NCBI GenBank assembly: GCA_910585635.1
Contig: CAJUFE010000068.1
Location: forward strand, 1 to 27,043
Reading direction: 5' to 3'
DNA from: an uncultured Lachnospiraceae bacterium
GTDB lineage: Bacteria; Bacillota; Clostridia; Lachnospirales; Lachnospiraceae
Length of the DNA stretch: 27,043 nucleotides
Part shown: piece after piece, positions 6,986 through 15,901 of the stretch
How the letters are laid out: each line of letters starts with the position of its first letter
Numbering within the stretch: the first letter of the stretch is position 1
The notes under the pieces: model-generated
The model's database searches: none
Told to the model about the DNA's origin: nothing
The model's input: only the letters and a program-made list of their open reading frames with translations
Translations under genes and position numbers: made by a program

Positions 6986-8461
6986 TCAGTGACTGTAGAA
7001 ACGGATCGCAAAGAGCGCGCCGCCGCCCGGCCTGTTTTGGGCCCATATGGTCCCGTTCTGGCGTTCGATCAGCTCTTTTGACAGCGCCAGCCCGATCCCG
7101 ATCCCGCCCTCGCCGGCATCCTTTCCCCGATAAAACCGCTCAAAAAGATGGGGAAGGTCCTCCTTGGCAAACCCCTTCCCCTCATCCCAGATCAAGATCT
7201 CCGTATAGAGCAGCTCCTGCGCGTAGGAACAATGGACCCGGCCCCCAGGGTCATGCTCCATACAGTCTTTCATCAGGTTCATCACCGCCTCCATGGTCCA
7301 GTCCAGATCCGCGATGATCCTCATCTTTCCCAGCTCCGGTATATCGATGGCCGTGCCTGAGCCGGCAAAGGATCCCTGCAGGGTATCCGCCGCCAGGACC
7401 AGCAGGGTATAGACATCGACCTCCTCCTTCTGTAAGAGCAGCGTCCCGGCGTCGATCCTGGATAAGACCAGCAGGGCTTCCTCCAGATGGGTCAGCCGTG
7501 AAAGCTGCTTTCGCACCTGTGCGAGCGGTGCAAGGTCGGCAGCGTCCTGCTCCATCCTCTGGACAGACAGGGAGATGGCCGTGATCGGGGTTTTGATCTG
7601 ATGGGCGATATTGGCCAGATTTTCCGCAAGCGCATTCCTTGCCTGCACCGCCGCATCCCTGGTCTGGTAGAGCGAGGTCACCGTCTTATATATCCCATCC
7701 TCCAGCTTGGAAAACCCATCCTCCCCGGTAGCGGAGAGGATCGCCGCCTTCCCAGTCTCCACCTGTTCCAGGTACTCCGTCAACGCCTGGATCCGCACAG
7801 CCGCTTTTTTATCCCGATAGGAAAATGTGCAGATGAACAGCAAGATCCCGGCCACAAGCCCGATCATCGCCGACAATAGGACCGTCCCATGAACGGGACC
7901 TGCCAGATCCTCCCTCCGGTATCCCAGCGCAGATAAGACATCCTCTCCCGCCCCGCCGCCCGGTCCTCCGCTTGGTCCGCTGCCTGGTCCTCCGCCCATC
8001 GCCTCCTTCAATGCGGCGGCCACCACCGCCCTGGCCTCCGGCTCCCGCTCCACCACGCCACGGCAGACCCCACTGAGCAGATCAAACTGGTATCGGCTGT
8101 AATGATTGGAGACCAGCAGGAGGGAGACGGCGACGGCGATCAAGCTGATGGAAGCTGCCCAGCCCAGGAGGAGGAGCCGATCCTTCTGCCCAGCCCTCTG
8201 TCCGCTCTTCAGTCTATCTCTCTGTCCGTCTTCCGGCCCATCTTTCAGTCTGTCTCTCTGTCCGTCTTCCGACCCATCTTTCAGTCTGTCTCTTTGCTCG
8301 CTTTTCGGCCCATCTTTCGGCCTGTCTCTTTGTCCGTCTTCCGGCCCATCTTTCGGGCTGTCTCTTTGCCCATCTTTCGATCCACCCTTCGAGCCATCTT
8401 TCAGTCTGCCTTCTTGCCTATCTTTCGGTCCATCCTCCTGTCCGCCTTTCTGTCCGCTCAT
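6986..8461 (-). CDS. Sensor histidine kinase with repeat N-terminus
   Basis: Membrane histidine kinase that should phosphorylate the response regulator encoded just upstream. The 491-residue product begins with about 95 charged cytosolic residues built of tandem 12-residue units (KDGPEDGQRDRL and variants). Membrane segments lie near 96-117 and 192-214, enclosing an outside domain of about 75 residues with a Gly/Pro-rich stretch (157-173). HisKA has the phospho-acceptor His287 in AHQIKTP. The ATPase part has an N-box near 391-400 (NLMKDC, with Asp where a second Asn is usual), DEGKG (426-430) and GGIGIGLAL (452-460). The ATG at 8461 overlaps the regulator stop codon as ATGA and follows GGAGGAG, so an upstream in-frame ATG at 8509 is rejected. 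The signal is unknown; the ABC genes downstream suggest an envelope or peptide stress. Confidence 0.9.
   Translation of the reverse strand: MSGQKGGQEDGPKDRQEGRLKDGSKGGSKDGQRDSPKDGPEDGQRDRPKDGPKSEQRDRLKDGSEDGQRDRLKDGPEDGQRDRLKSGQRAGQKDRLLLLGWAASISLIAVAVSLLLVSNHYSRYQFDLLSGVCRGVVEREPEARAVVAAALKEAMGGGPGSGPSGGPGGGAGEDVLSALGYRREDLAGPVHGTVLLSAMIGLVAGILLFICTFSYRDKKAAVRIQALTEYLEQVETGKAAILSATGEDGFSKLEDGIYKTVTSLYQTRDAAVQARNALAENLANIAHQIKTPITAISLSVQRMEQDAADLAPLAQVRKQLSRLTHLEEALLVLSRIDAGTLLLQKEEVDVYTLLVLAADTLQGSFAGSGTAIDIPELGKMRIIADLDWTMEAVMNLMKDCMEHDPGGRVHCSYAQELLYTEILIWDEGKGFAKEDLPHLFERFYRGKDAGEGGIGIGLALSKELIERQNGTIWAQNRPGGGALFAIRFYSH
8173..8400 (-). repeat. 36-nt in-frame tandem repeat in the kinase gene
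   Basis: About six imperfect units of 12 codons, consensus KDGPEDGQRDRL, fill the N-terminal coding part of the histidine kinase. Units differ by point changes and small in-frame losses. The period is a multiple of three, so copy-number change would alter length without breaking the frame. Confidence 0.8.
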
Positions 8462-9129
8462 ATGGTCTCCTCCATGCGATAGCCCACACTCCTGACCGTT
8501 TTTAGACATGTTGGCTGGTGGAGCTTATCCCGCAGCCGTTTCATCGTAACGGTCAAGGTATTATCGTTCACATAATTTCCCTTTACATCCCACACCTGCT
8601 CCAAGATCTGCCCTCTGGTGACCGTCTTCCCCTTGTTCTGCATCAGATACAAAAGCAGCCGATACTCCGCCTGGCTCAAGGCGACCTCCTCCGAATGACA
8701 GGAGACCGTATGGCGTTCCACATCGATCCAGATCTTGTCACAGGAAAGATACCGCTCGGCCACATCGCCGGCCCTGCGGAGTATGGCCTGGATCCGCGCA
8801 TGCAACACCTCCAGCTCAAAGGGCTTCACCACATGATCGTCTGCGCCACATGCAAAGCCTGAGACGATATCGGCGCTTTCCCCGCGGACGGTGAGGAAGA
8901 TGACCGGGAGCGCCTTCCAATGCCTGCGGATCCACTGGCACAAGCTGTCCCCCCTGCCATCCGGCATGTTCCAGTCTAATAACACCACCGCCGGGACACG
9001 CGCCTCCAATGTCTGTCTCGCCTGTGCGATCGTCGCGCAGATCGTCACTTTAAAACCCATTTGCTCCAGATACCCTTTTACCGCCGCCGCGATATCCGGA
9101 TCGTCTTCAATATAATATAGCTCGGTCAC
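8458..9129 (-). CDS. OmpR-family response regulator
   Basis: DNA-binding response regulator of 223 residues. The receiver domain has the acidic pocket EDD (8-10), phospho-acceptor Asp52 in LLDWNMP, Thr80 and Lys102 (VKPFE). The C-terminal winged-helix domain (about 125-220) has the usual NKGKTVTRGQILEQVWD and VRSVGYRME segments. The start is GTG at 9129, with AGGTGGTGAT at good spacing, because homology begins right there. The stop overlaps the histidine kinase ATG, and the gene for the membrane Ser/Thr kinase ends 33 bases upstream, so all three are probably co-transcribed. Likely targets are this operon and the ABC genes, but no operator is identified. Confidence 0.94.
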   Translation of the reverse strand: MTELYYIEDDPDIAAAVKGYLEQMGFKVTICATIAQARQTLEARVPAVVLLDWNMPDGRGDSLCQWIRRHWKALPVIFLTVRGESADIVSGFACGADDHVVKPFELEVLHARIQAILRRAGDVAERYLSCDKIWIDVERHTVSCHSEEVALSQAEYRLLLYLMQNKGKTVTRGQILEQVWDVKGNYVNDNTLTVTMKRLRDKLHQPTCLKTVRSVGYRMEETI

Positions 9130-9162
9130 AGTCGATCACCACCTTTTCTTTGCCCCATCGTC

Positions 9163-10212
9163 CTACCGGGGCATGCACCCCACCATCAGCGCCACATAAA
9201 AGATCACCATCGATACCATCCCATAGACCAGGAACAAAAACACCTTTCCGCCCCCTTTATCCAGATGCAGGCCATGGGCGGCCTTCCCAAAGCTCCCCAC
9301 AAACCACCCCAGCCCCAGGGTCGACAGCAGATAGCCTGCCACCCACCGCAGGATATCGATCACATCCCGGACGGTCAAGAGGCCGAACAAAAAGATGAAC
9401 GTCATATAGATATAGCCCACGATCGCCAAGGTCATATGGACCGGGCTCCCAGTCCTGAACCCTGGGATGACCCGCAGGATGCGCTTCCCCACCGGCGGCT
9501 TGCAGGACCCTGTGCCGCCCAATGCGAGCTCCAGCTCCTCCAGGGAGCAGCGCTCTGCCGGCGACATCCGGAGACATTTCTTGATGATCGCCTCAATCCT
9601 GCTGTCCCCCGCATAGAGCATTTCCCCCGGCATCTGCCCCGTGAGCATGCGGTTCAAGATCACCCCCAAGGCATAGATATCTGCCTTCTCATCCGTCTGG
9701 GAAAAACCGAACTGCTCCGGGGCCGCGTAGCCCGCCGTTCCCAGGATCCGGGTATCGCAGATCGCGTCCTTCCGATAGAGCCGCGCGATCCCAAAATCCG
9801 TCACCTTCACCTGCCCCGCGGCTGTGACCAATAGGTTCAACGGCTTCAGATCCCGGTGGATGATCCCCAGCCGGTGGAAATGCCAGACCGCCTGACAGAT
9901 CTGCAGCATGATCGTTTTTGCCTCCTTCAACGGGATCATCCCCTGCCGCAGGATCTTATCATCCAAGGTATCCGCCGGGACGTACTCCATAAATATCCCA
10001 CATTTTTCTTCATCCACCGCCTTCAGTCCGCAGATCTTCACGATATTCGGATGGGGCTGCTGCATGAGCCGCCGGAAGATCTCCGCCGCTCCCCTTTCTA
10101 CCTCCTTATAGACCAGGAACTGCCCCTGACCGCCGCGCAGCAGCAGCATCCGCATCTGCCCGTTACCTTTAAGCTCCCCTATCTCCGTATAGAACTGCCC
10201 CTCAAATAACAT
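9163..10212 (-). CDS. Membrane Ser/Thr protein kinase
   Basis: Hanks-type protein kinase of 349 residues with the catalytic domain in the cytosol. Visible residues are the ATP lysine in VYKE (Lys36), HRDLKPLN with catalytic Asp121 (119-126), DFG (139-141) and the activation-segment end AAPEQ (163-167). The glycine-rich loop is weak (LKGNGQM). The C-terminus has three membrane segments (about 258-279, 284-308 and 323-345) and no PASTA repeats, so it is not the usual cell-wall-sensing PrkC/PknB. The ATG at 10212 has GGGGGG upstream; an in-frame ATG at 10308 lies upstream of the predicted promoter. It sits 33 bases before the response regulator gene and is divergent from a small HTH gene. It may feed into the two-component pathway by phosphorylating the regulator, which is inference. 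Confidence 0.9.
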   Translation of the reverse strand: MLFEGQFYTEIGELKGNGQMRMLLLRGGQGQFLVYKEVERGAAEIFRRLMQQPHPNIVKICGLKAVDEEKCGIFMEYVPADTLDDKILRQGMIPLKEAKTIMLQICQAVWHFHRLGIIHRDLKPLNLLVTAAGQVKVTDFGIARLYRKDAICDTRILGTAGYAAPEQFGFSQTDEKADIYALGVILNRMLTGQMPGEMLYAGDSRIEAIIKKCLRMSPAERCSLEELELALGGTGSCKPPVGKRILRVIPGFRTGSPVHMTLAIVGYIYMTFIFLFGLLTVRDVIDILRWVAGYLLSTLGLGWFVGSFGKAAHGLHLDKGGGKVFLFLVYGMVSMVIFYVALMVGCMPR

Positions 10213-10289
10213 CGTATCCCCCCAAAGTATGCTGGCAGCATATTGCACTCCAGCCCATTTGCCTGTATGCTGATTGTAGACCAACGCTG

Positions 10290-10316
10290 GTATAATGTCT
10301 ATCGACAATTATACCA
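10290..10316. promoter_or_regulatory. Overlapping facing promoters in an inverted repeat
   Basis: GGTATAAT (10289-10296) and its exact inverse ATTATACC (10308-10315) are 11 bases apart. Each arm is an extended -10 element (TGGTATAAT) on its own strand: the plus arm would drive the HTH gene at 10341 and the minus arm the protein kinase gene at 10212. The -35 regions are weak on both sides. RNA polymerase could not occupy both at once, and the same repeat could serve as an operator for a dimeric regulator. Confidence 0.6.
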
Positions 10317-10340
10317 TATCAGACTATAGGAGAGAACACT

Positions 10341-10769
10341 ATGCACAAACGATCCACGGATGAACTCTTGAAGCAACTGGAGCAGGGGAAGGACTTAGCC
10401 CCGTACCTTGAAGAGAACAAAGGCGAGTTCGAAAAGATCCCCCTCTGCTATGCCTTGGCCGAGCTCCTTGACCGCTACGGGCTCCGTAAGGCTCCGTTCA
10501 TCTCCGCCTCCGGCCTGGACAAGGCCTACGCCTACCAGATCTTTGACGGAAAGAAGACCGCTCCTTCCCGCGATAAGCTGCTGGCCATCTGTCTGGCTAT
10601 GGGGATCACCCTGCCAGAGACACAGCGCGTCCTGCGCCTGGGCCATGTAGGACAGCTCCATCCCAGGAACATCCGTGACAGCGTGATCATCCATTCGATC
10701 CTCCACCATGTCTCCGTGCAGGATACGAACGATCTTCTCTATGACTTGGGGAAAGAGATCCTGGACTGA
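10341..10769 (+). CDS. Small HTH regulator paired with the protein kinase
   Basis: A 142-residue protein with a Cro/CI-like helix-turn-helix near residues 55-95 (ASGLDKAYAYQIFDGKKTAPSRDKLLAICLAMG) and a helical C-terminus ending in NDLLYDLGKEIL. The ATG at 10341 follows AGGAGAGAAC. It is transcribed away from the membrane Ser/Thr kinase gene, sharing a 128-base gap with overlapping promoters. From memory, similar HTH proteins commonly sit beside Ser/Thr kinases in Lachnospiraceae, so it may be a kinase substrate or its repressor. The exact role is unknown. It is followed by two hairpins (10815 and 10886). Confidence 0.85.
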   Translation: MHKRSTDELLKQLEQGKDLAPYLEENKGEFEKIPLCYALAELLDRYGLRKAPFISASGLDKAYAYQIFDGKKTAPSRDKLLAICLAMGITLPETQRVLRLGHVGQLHPRNIRDSVIIHSILHHVSVQDTNDLLYDLGKEILD

Positions 10770-10814
10770 ACATCTTTCAGGTCTTTTTGTTTTGATCAAT
10801 AAACATAACCGAAA

Positions 10815-10860
10815 AAAGCAGCGGACCCGTGCCTGGCATAGAGACTGGGTCCGCTGCTTT
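10815..10860. terminator. Strong bidirectional terminator
   Basis: A perfect 14-bp stem AAAGCAGCGGACCC/GGGTCCGCTGCTTT with an 18-base loop. On the minus strand it runs into six T bases, so it suits the end of the GTPase-lipoprotein operon. On the plus strand it follows the small HTH gene with a shorter T-run. Confidence 0.8.
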
Positions 10861-10885
10861 CCTATAGAAAACGCTATGGGCAGAG

Positions 10886-10911
10886 CTCTGGCAGATCGTC
10901 CTCTGCCAGAG
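10886..10911. terminator. Second hairpin between convergent genes
   Basis: A perfect 10-bp stem CTCTGGCAGA/TCTGCCAGAG with a 6-base loop, lying between the converging HTH gene and lipoprotein operon. The plus strand has TTTT eight bases downstream, so it is a weaker terminator candidate. The remaining 130 bases up to the lipoprotein stop show nothing recognisable. Confidence 0.5.
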
Positions 10912-11045
10912 ACGGCTGTTTTAATACATATAAAACACATTTGATCGTTCTGTTTTTGTCCAGCTGTCATCCCGCTATCCAAGATCAGATCTGGCGGGGG
11001 CCTCCCCACATACCAAAATCTACTGACAAGATATACGGCTATCTC

Positions 11046-12389
11046 CTATCGCCCACGGCGCCTGTCTATCTCTGCCTGTATCCTTTTGATATTTTCCTTT
11101 TCAATCTCTTTAAGGACGCTCTCGTCAAAATCTTTTGGCTTTACAGAAGGCGTATACCAAGAACATCCGTTAAAATATTCCTGAAGATCCTGGCTGTCAA
11201 ACATGCGCCCATGCATAGCATAGATCTCATTTTTACCAATGCGGAGCTGCTCATCGGTCGCTGCCGCTATCTCATCATCCGGTATGATATCACAGTCACT
11301 ATACGGGAAAATAAACTCCAGATACCAATACTCGTCCTCGCCATATGTACTGGTATCCTGCTGATATACGCCAACACCTATACTGTCCTCTGTCTGTCCA
11401 TGATACGTGTAATCATCTGCCATCATACTGGTATCCGTGCTCTGATACCTTTCCGTCTTCCTCACACTACAACAATCCATCGAGCCCTTCGAAGCCCATA
11501 TGACCTCTATGATCCCATAGCTTTCTGGATCATCTTTTTCCGCCGGATACAGCTCTCCTGTACAAACGATCCCTCCAGAAGGAAGCTCCTCTATCTTCAA
11601 TACATCGACCGTATATGCGGTATTGGCCCATATGGTGTTATCATTTTCTACAGTAAACCAGATCTGATAACTATCTTCTGTGCGTTCAGGGATCAGATAA
11701 TACCCCGTACTCCTGGAATACCAAGAAAACTTGGCCCCTCCATATGTGCCAAAGATCTCCTCTGCCATAGGCGGGATGGAAGCCCGACCAGATCCAGACG
11801 GACTGCCTCCTAAAGGCACAGCCATCTCTTCCTGGCCGCTCCCTGCCTGCACCTGCATCTCTGCATCATCCGTCCCGTCCCAAAGCTCTATGATCTTTGC
11901 ATCGATCGCAAAGATATCCTCCTGCACATCATTGATGGCTCTGGTCAGTTTGACCGTCCCGTCATAGGTCCCCCAGACAATGATCTTATCATCCACCAGG
12001 ATGCGCATATCCCTTTCGAAACGATCATCCTGCACATAGTATTCATCGCCCGAAAGGTCATCCGAGGCAGAATAGCATCGCAGATCGCCATCTTCCAGCA
12101 CTTGGGCCACTTCGAGGACCTGGTATACATCCGTTCCCTTATATTTGTCTTCATATCGGAAAAACTCCCTATAGTCAACTGGGACACATCCTTTTTTATA
12201 TGCATCTATGTCGGCTATCCGCTCAGATGGATCTGTCTCGATCGTCTCCGCCGCCGTTCCCTCCACTGCCGTTCCCTCTGTCGTCGCTCCCTCCGCAACC
12301 GTCGTTCCCTCTGACTCTGGCCCTGCTCCGCCGCATCCGGTCATCAAGATGAGCATTGCAGATAAGATGACTCCATATACTCTTTTCAT
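11046..12389 (-). CDS. YARHG-domain lipoprotein
   Basis: A 447-residue exported lipoprotein. A short signal peptide (KRVYGVILSAMLILM) ends in the lipobox LMTGC with Cys19 as the lipid anchor, followed by a low-complexity Thr/Glu/Gly linker (about 20-55). The middle part is unrecognised, rich in Tyr and acidic residues. The last 65 residues are a YARHG domain (RIGKNEIYAMHGRMFDSQDLQEYF, then SWYTPSV), a small domain typical of surface proteins in Clostridia. The ATG at 12389 has AGGGAGAG upstream. It lies 99 bases after the third GTPase gene with no terminator between, and a strong terminator follows, so it is probably the last gene of the GTPase operon. It may be the outside face of the GTPase machine; its function is unknown. 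Confidence 0.85.
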   Translation of the reverse strand: MKRVYGVILSAMLILMTGCGGAGPESEGTTVAEGATTEGTAVEGTAAETIETDPSERIADIDAYKKGCVPVDYREFFRYEDKYKGTDVYQVLEVAQVLEDGDLRCYSASDDLSGDEYYVQDDRFERDMRILVDDKIIVWGTYDGTVKLTRAINDVQEDIFAIDAKIIELWDGTDDAEMQVQAGSGQEEMAVPLGGSPSGSGRASIPPMAEEIFGTYGGAKFSWYSRSTGYYLIPERTEDSYQIWFTVENDNTIWANTAYTVDVLKIEELPSGGIVCTGELYPAEKDDPESYGIIEVIWASKGSMDCCSVRKTERYQSTDTSMMADDYTYHGQTEDSIGVGVYQQDTSTYGEDEYWYLEFIFPYSDCDIIPDDEIAAATDEQLRIGKNEIYAMHGRMFDSQDLQEYFNGCSWYTPSVKPKDFDESVLKEIEKENIKRIQAEIDRRRGR

Positions 12390-12488
12390 CTGTACTCTCC
12401 CTTCTGGATATGATCCCGTTCCTATATCCTACGATCTATCCCCAACGGATCTTCTGGCCCTTTCAGTCTGCCTTCAGCCTACTGATGA

Positions 12489-14069
12489 TCAGTACTGCCT
12501 GCCACAGATCCTTTCCAATAATAGCTCTGCATCGCTCTTTATCTGTAATACCTTATCCTGTTGCCTCATCCGTTCCGAATTTCGCCCTTCCCTCTCCCGC
12601 AGTTTTTCGTCGATATCCGCCTTGCCTTTTTCATATACCGTCTCCAGCTGGTCCAAAAACGCCTTTTTGATCTTCTCCTCAAACGCCCCCATCTGGATCG
12701 AGATCTGGTTCTGGACCTGCCGCAAAGCGAGTTGTCGCTTTTGAGCATATTCTTCCTGCTGTCGGTTCCACTCATCCACATCCGGGAGCTCCTGCTGTCC
12801 CTCCCCAAAGATCCATTTTTTTAACGTCTTCAGCGCGCCAACGATGATCGGGATCGGTAGGAGGAACGTGGACGTAGTCCCTGCGAGAAATGATGTGATC
12901 GCCCCTCCCCATGACATCGTTTCCAGGGAATCCAGCAATACATCTATACCGTCTTTGGTGGGTACCTGGCTGGCTGGAAGCTTTCTATCCCATCTGTCCG
13001 CTGGCATTTCCCCAGGTACGTCTGCCAATGACAGTTCCATCCTGCACATAGCGACAAACTGCCCGACTGTGCAGTCGCTCTCTTTCGCAAACCGCTCCAT
13101 ATATTTTTTCCCCAGTTCCCGGATCTCCGCTTCACAGGCTTCTTCGGATAGGCTCATCTTACCGCTCATGGAGATCTGTTGATAGATCTGCTCCCCATAT
13201 CGGCTGACTGTATGGTGTAGGGCCACAGAGAACTCCTTGCCGATGTTCTCTTTACAATGAAAGAGGTTTTGTTCCAGTTTAGATAGCCTCTTTATATCAT
13301 CGCGATCGATCCCATCCTCCAACTCCCTCAAGATCTTATCGCACAATGCGATCGTCATCTCTAACGGCACCCGCAACATCGTGACCGAGCTGGCGGAAGC
13401 CAGCTTTTTCGATATACAATATTCTAGTTCTTTGATATTGCTGTGCTCCAGTAGCTTTGCTTTATCCTCAAGCTTTGCTTTCAACGCAGATACCGCATCG
13501 ACAGATACAAACTCATAGTTTTGTGCTACCGGGCTCAAGGACCGGATGTTCTCTGACATCTTATTTTTGATCCCAAGGATGTGGTCTGCCTCACTTTTAT
13601 TTTTCGTATTGATGACGATGATGCAGGGCTTGCCTGCTTCCAATATCTCGATGATCTTCTTTGTGATCACATCGCTGTCAAAATTATCACTGTCATCGAT
13701 GACGAACATGATGACGTCATTCTTTTTTACCTCTGGTATGGTGATCTGCTCATCCTCGATCGGCCCGTTCAATCCAGGCGTATCGACCAGGGTATATCGC
13801 CTCCATTGATATCTGGTGATCTTATGTGTTTCCGGGATGTCGTTCACTGAAGCGACGGTCTTTCCAAAGATGGCGTTCAATAAGGAACTTTTTCCTGCAT
13901 TATAGATCCCATAAAACATCAAGCTGGGCTCCGATCTATCGGTCTCCGATCTGATATCCTGTATCTCCTTCAGATGGTCACTGCTATCCAGCTCACGGAC
14001 TAAACTATCCAGTCTTTCATATACGCTGATGACCTCCGCTTTATAGTCCCGTATCATACTATCTGACAT
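12489..14069 (-). CDS. Dynamin-like GTPase, membrane-segment member
   Basis: A 526-residue GTPase of the dynamin-like/large P-loop group and third in the operon. The G domain has G1 GIYNAGKS (54-61), a G2 Thr near 81 (ETHKIT) and G3 DTPG (96-99). G4 is unusual: VINTKNKSE, with Glu where NKxD has Asp. A long helical region follows. A hydrophobic stretch near 388-420 (AITSFLAGTTSTFLLPIPII) suits a membrane-inserting paddle. A charged coiled-coil tail rich in Gln, Glu and Lys ends the protein. The start at 14069 lies 11 bases inside the end of the previous gene; an ATG at 14057 has no ribosome site. Two large GTPases precede it and a YARHG lipoprotein follows. Bacterial dynamin-like proteins remodel or fuse membranes, often as hetero-oligomers. 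The role here is inferred. Confidence 0.85.
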   Translation of the reverse strand: MSDSMIRDYKAEVISVYERLDSLVRELDSSDHLKEIQDIRSETDRSEPSLMFYGIYNAGKSSLLNAIFGKTVASVNDIPETHKITRYQWRRYTLVDTPGLNGPIEDEQITIPEVKKNDVIMFVIDDSDNFDSDVITKKIIEILEAGKPCIIVINTKNKSEADHILGIKNKMSENIRSLSPVAQNYEFVSVDAVSALKAKLEDKAKLLEHSNIKELEYCISKKLASASSVTMLRVPLEMTIALCDKILRELEDGIDRDDIKRLSKLEQNLFHCKENIGKEFSVALHHTVSRYGEQIYQQISMSGKMSLSEEACEAEIRELGKKYMERFAKESDCTVGQFVAMCRMELSLADVPGEMPADRWDRKLPASQVPTKDGIDVLLDSLETMSWGGAITSFLAGTTSTFLLPIPIIVGALKTLKKWIFGEGQQELPDVDEWNRQQEEYAQKRQLALRQVQNQISIQMGAFEEKIKKAFLDQLETVYEKGKADIDEKLREREGRNSERMRQQDKVLQIKSDAELLLERICGRQY

Positions 14070-15852
14070 CGCTGATCCTATCTCCTTTCAGATCCTCCTC
14101 CAATGACTGGAGAGAGGCCATGATGCTCGCGGTCAACCCATCTACCTGGCTGAAATACTGTGTACGGACGTTCTTTATGAACGCCCCCACATAACCCTGG
14201 ATCCTCGCCCCCACTGCTTCCTGGATATCCTTTAATACCTCCGAGCTATTATCGCCATTGATGAACGACTCCGTTATCTTCCGTTTCCGCACTTCTTCTC
14301 TCGTGAACTGTGTTTTAAAGAAAAAATGTTCCATATGTTCGAGCAGACCGTTCGGGTCCCGGTTGACTGTCCGGATGTCATAGACATACCTCTCGACCTG
14401 TTCCTTCTTCGCGTCGATCCGGATAGCCTCGCCCTGCTGATAGGCTTCCTGATGGATCATCGTATTGGTATAATCCTCCAGTACCTCTTTCAGCTCTCCC
14501 TCCAGCACATGCGCGGTCTCTTCTGTGACCACCCTGCTGATATCCTCATCCAGACGGATACCATCCGCAGTCCCCCTCCGTACGTCATGGGCCGCCGACT
14601 GGACCAGTGAAGTGATCCTGTCCATACACCTGCTCAAGATCGCAGGGATCGCTGCCGTCGCGGCTTTATCCACCTCCTCTCTGGCGTTCTCTCCCTTCAT
14701 CTTCAATTGTCTCAACCGTTCCTGGTACCGACGTATCCCTTCGATCGGCTGCGCCCCCATATCGTCCCCTTCGATGATCGCGTCGATCATAGCATTGACC
14801 CGCTGTCGCGGCGCCCGCATCTTCAGTTCTACCGCATCCTTTTCAAATATCTTCCCCAGCTTTTCATAGAGCCGCGGAAAACCGCTCTGTACAAACTTCT
14901 CGGCATCCTCCTCCCGCATCGCGTCTAATGCCAGATAAACACTGATGCTGGTGGCATCGATCTGTGAGATCATCTCGCCAGCCTCCTCCCGGAACACCTG
15001 CCGGACATAATCTTCCTGCTTCCTTCTGTCCTCCAGGGATTTAGGGCACAGACACCGCACGATCTCGCCATCCACCTCATCTATCTCGTATCGGTCTGAC
15101 TTGTTGATCAATATAAGGACCGGCTTCTTCTTGCTGAACAGCCGGTTCAGTTCCACCATCTCATCATGCTTGATGGGGGAGGAGGATGTGGTGATGAATA
15201 TGACCAGATCGGCGAACTCCACATATTTCTTTGCCAGATCCCCGTTCGCCTTGTTCACCGAACAGATCCCTGGGGAGTCCGTCCAGGTCAACCCCTTACC
15301 CCTCGTGAAATACTGGATATTGGCAGTAGTCTCTATATACCCTTCCTTAAAAAAGGCATCCGCCTTCTTTCTCGATCCGCAGGCTGTATCACTGCCCGCC
15401 AGATCATATTCGTAAAATTCCGGCGGTCCACCCAGATAATGCCGCAAGGCTGCTTGGTCTTTTTCATGATCTCCCTTTCTGCTATCTGGATCTGTCACCC
15501 CGGCGACGAAGTTCCCCACAGAGCTCTTTCCAACGTTCACATTTCCGAACACGACCACCAGGACTGACCGTTCAAAACGGTCTATGAATTCCTTGCCCTT
15601 CATAAAAACGTTGATCGTATCACACCATGCCGCGCAGCTTTGCTGGTACTCCTTTAGGATATCTGACAGCGCTCTCTCAAACTGGTTCTGTCCCTGCAGC
15701 TTGAGACCGTTTATCTCCTTCTGGAACGCCAGGCCCCGCCTTTGTACTCGTGTATCTACATCTGAGATCTGGTGGATCGTATCCGTGATCTGCTCATGTG
15801 CTTCCTTTATATGCCGGTCAAACTCTCCGATATATCCTTCTATCTTCTGCAT
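14059..15852 (-). CDS. Dynamin-like GTPase with long N-terminal helices
   Basis: A 597-residue GTPase and second in the operon. About 90 helical residues come first, then the G domain with G1 GNVNVGKS (103-110), G2 in the ETTANIQY region (174-181), G3 DSPG (192-195) and a clean G4 NKSD (250-253). The rest is long, charged and helical, as in dynamin stalks. No membrane segment is obvious. Extra residues between G1 and G3 (about 80, where about 35 is usual) mark it as divergent. The ATG at 15852 follows AGAGGGG at slightly long spacing. It is 49 bases after the first GTPase gene and overlaps the third by 11. It probably forms a complex with the other two, since multi-dynamin operons often encode hetero-oligomers. 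Confidence 0.85.
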   Translation of the reverse strand: MQKIEGYIGEFDRHIKEAHEQITDTIHQISDVDTRVQRRGLAFQKEINGLKLQGQNQFERALSDILKEYQQSCAAWCDTINVFMKGKEFIDRFERSVLVVVFGNVNVGKSSVGNFVAGVTDPDSRKGDHEKDQAALRHYLGGPPEFYEYDLAGSDTACGSRKKADAFFKEGYIETTANIQYFTRGKGLTWTDSPGICSVNKANGDLAKKYVEFADLVIFITTSSSPIKHDEMVELNRLFSKKKPVLILINKSDRYEIDEVDGEIVRCLCPKSLEDRRKQEDYVRQVFREEAGEMISQIDATSISVYLALDAMREEDAEKFVQSGFPRLYEKLGKIFEKDAVELKMRAPRQRVNAMIDAIIEGDDMGAQPIEGIRRYQERLRQLKMKGENAREEVDKAATAAIPAILSRCMDRITSLVQSAAHDVRRGTADGIRLDEDISRVVTEETAHVLEGELKEVLEDYTNTMIHQEAYQQGEAIRIDAKKEQVERYVYDIRTVNRDPNGLLEHMEHFFFKTQFTREEVRKRKITESFINGDNSSEVLKDIQEAVGARIQGYVGAFIKNVRTQYFSQVDGLTASIMASLQSLEEDLKGDRISDVR

Positions 15853-15901
15853 ATGGCAACAATCCCCTCTGTTCTTTTCGCTCTATCCATCCCCACGATG
15901 C

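Noticed and set aside
8173..8400. CRISPR array
   Set aside because: The repeat is contiguous, has no spacers, and codes in frame for the kinase N-terminus.
8102..8495. Two plus-strand frames with Ser/Pro/Phe repeats
   Set aside because: They are the antisense of the 36-nt repeat in the histidine kinase gene.
10941..11813. Plus-strand frame of 290 codons
   Set aside because: Antisense to the lipoprotein gene, which has a lipobox, a YARHG domain and a ribosome site; it has none.
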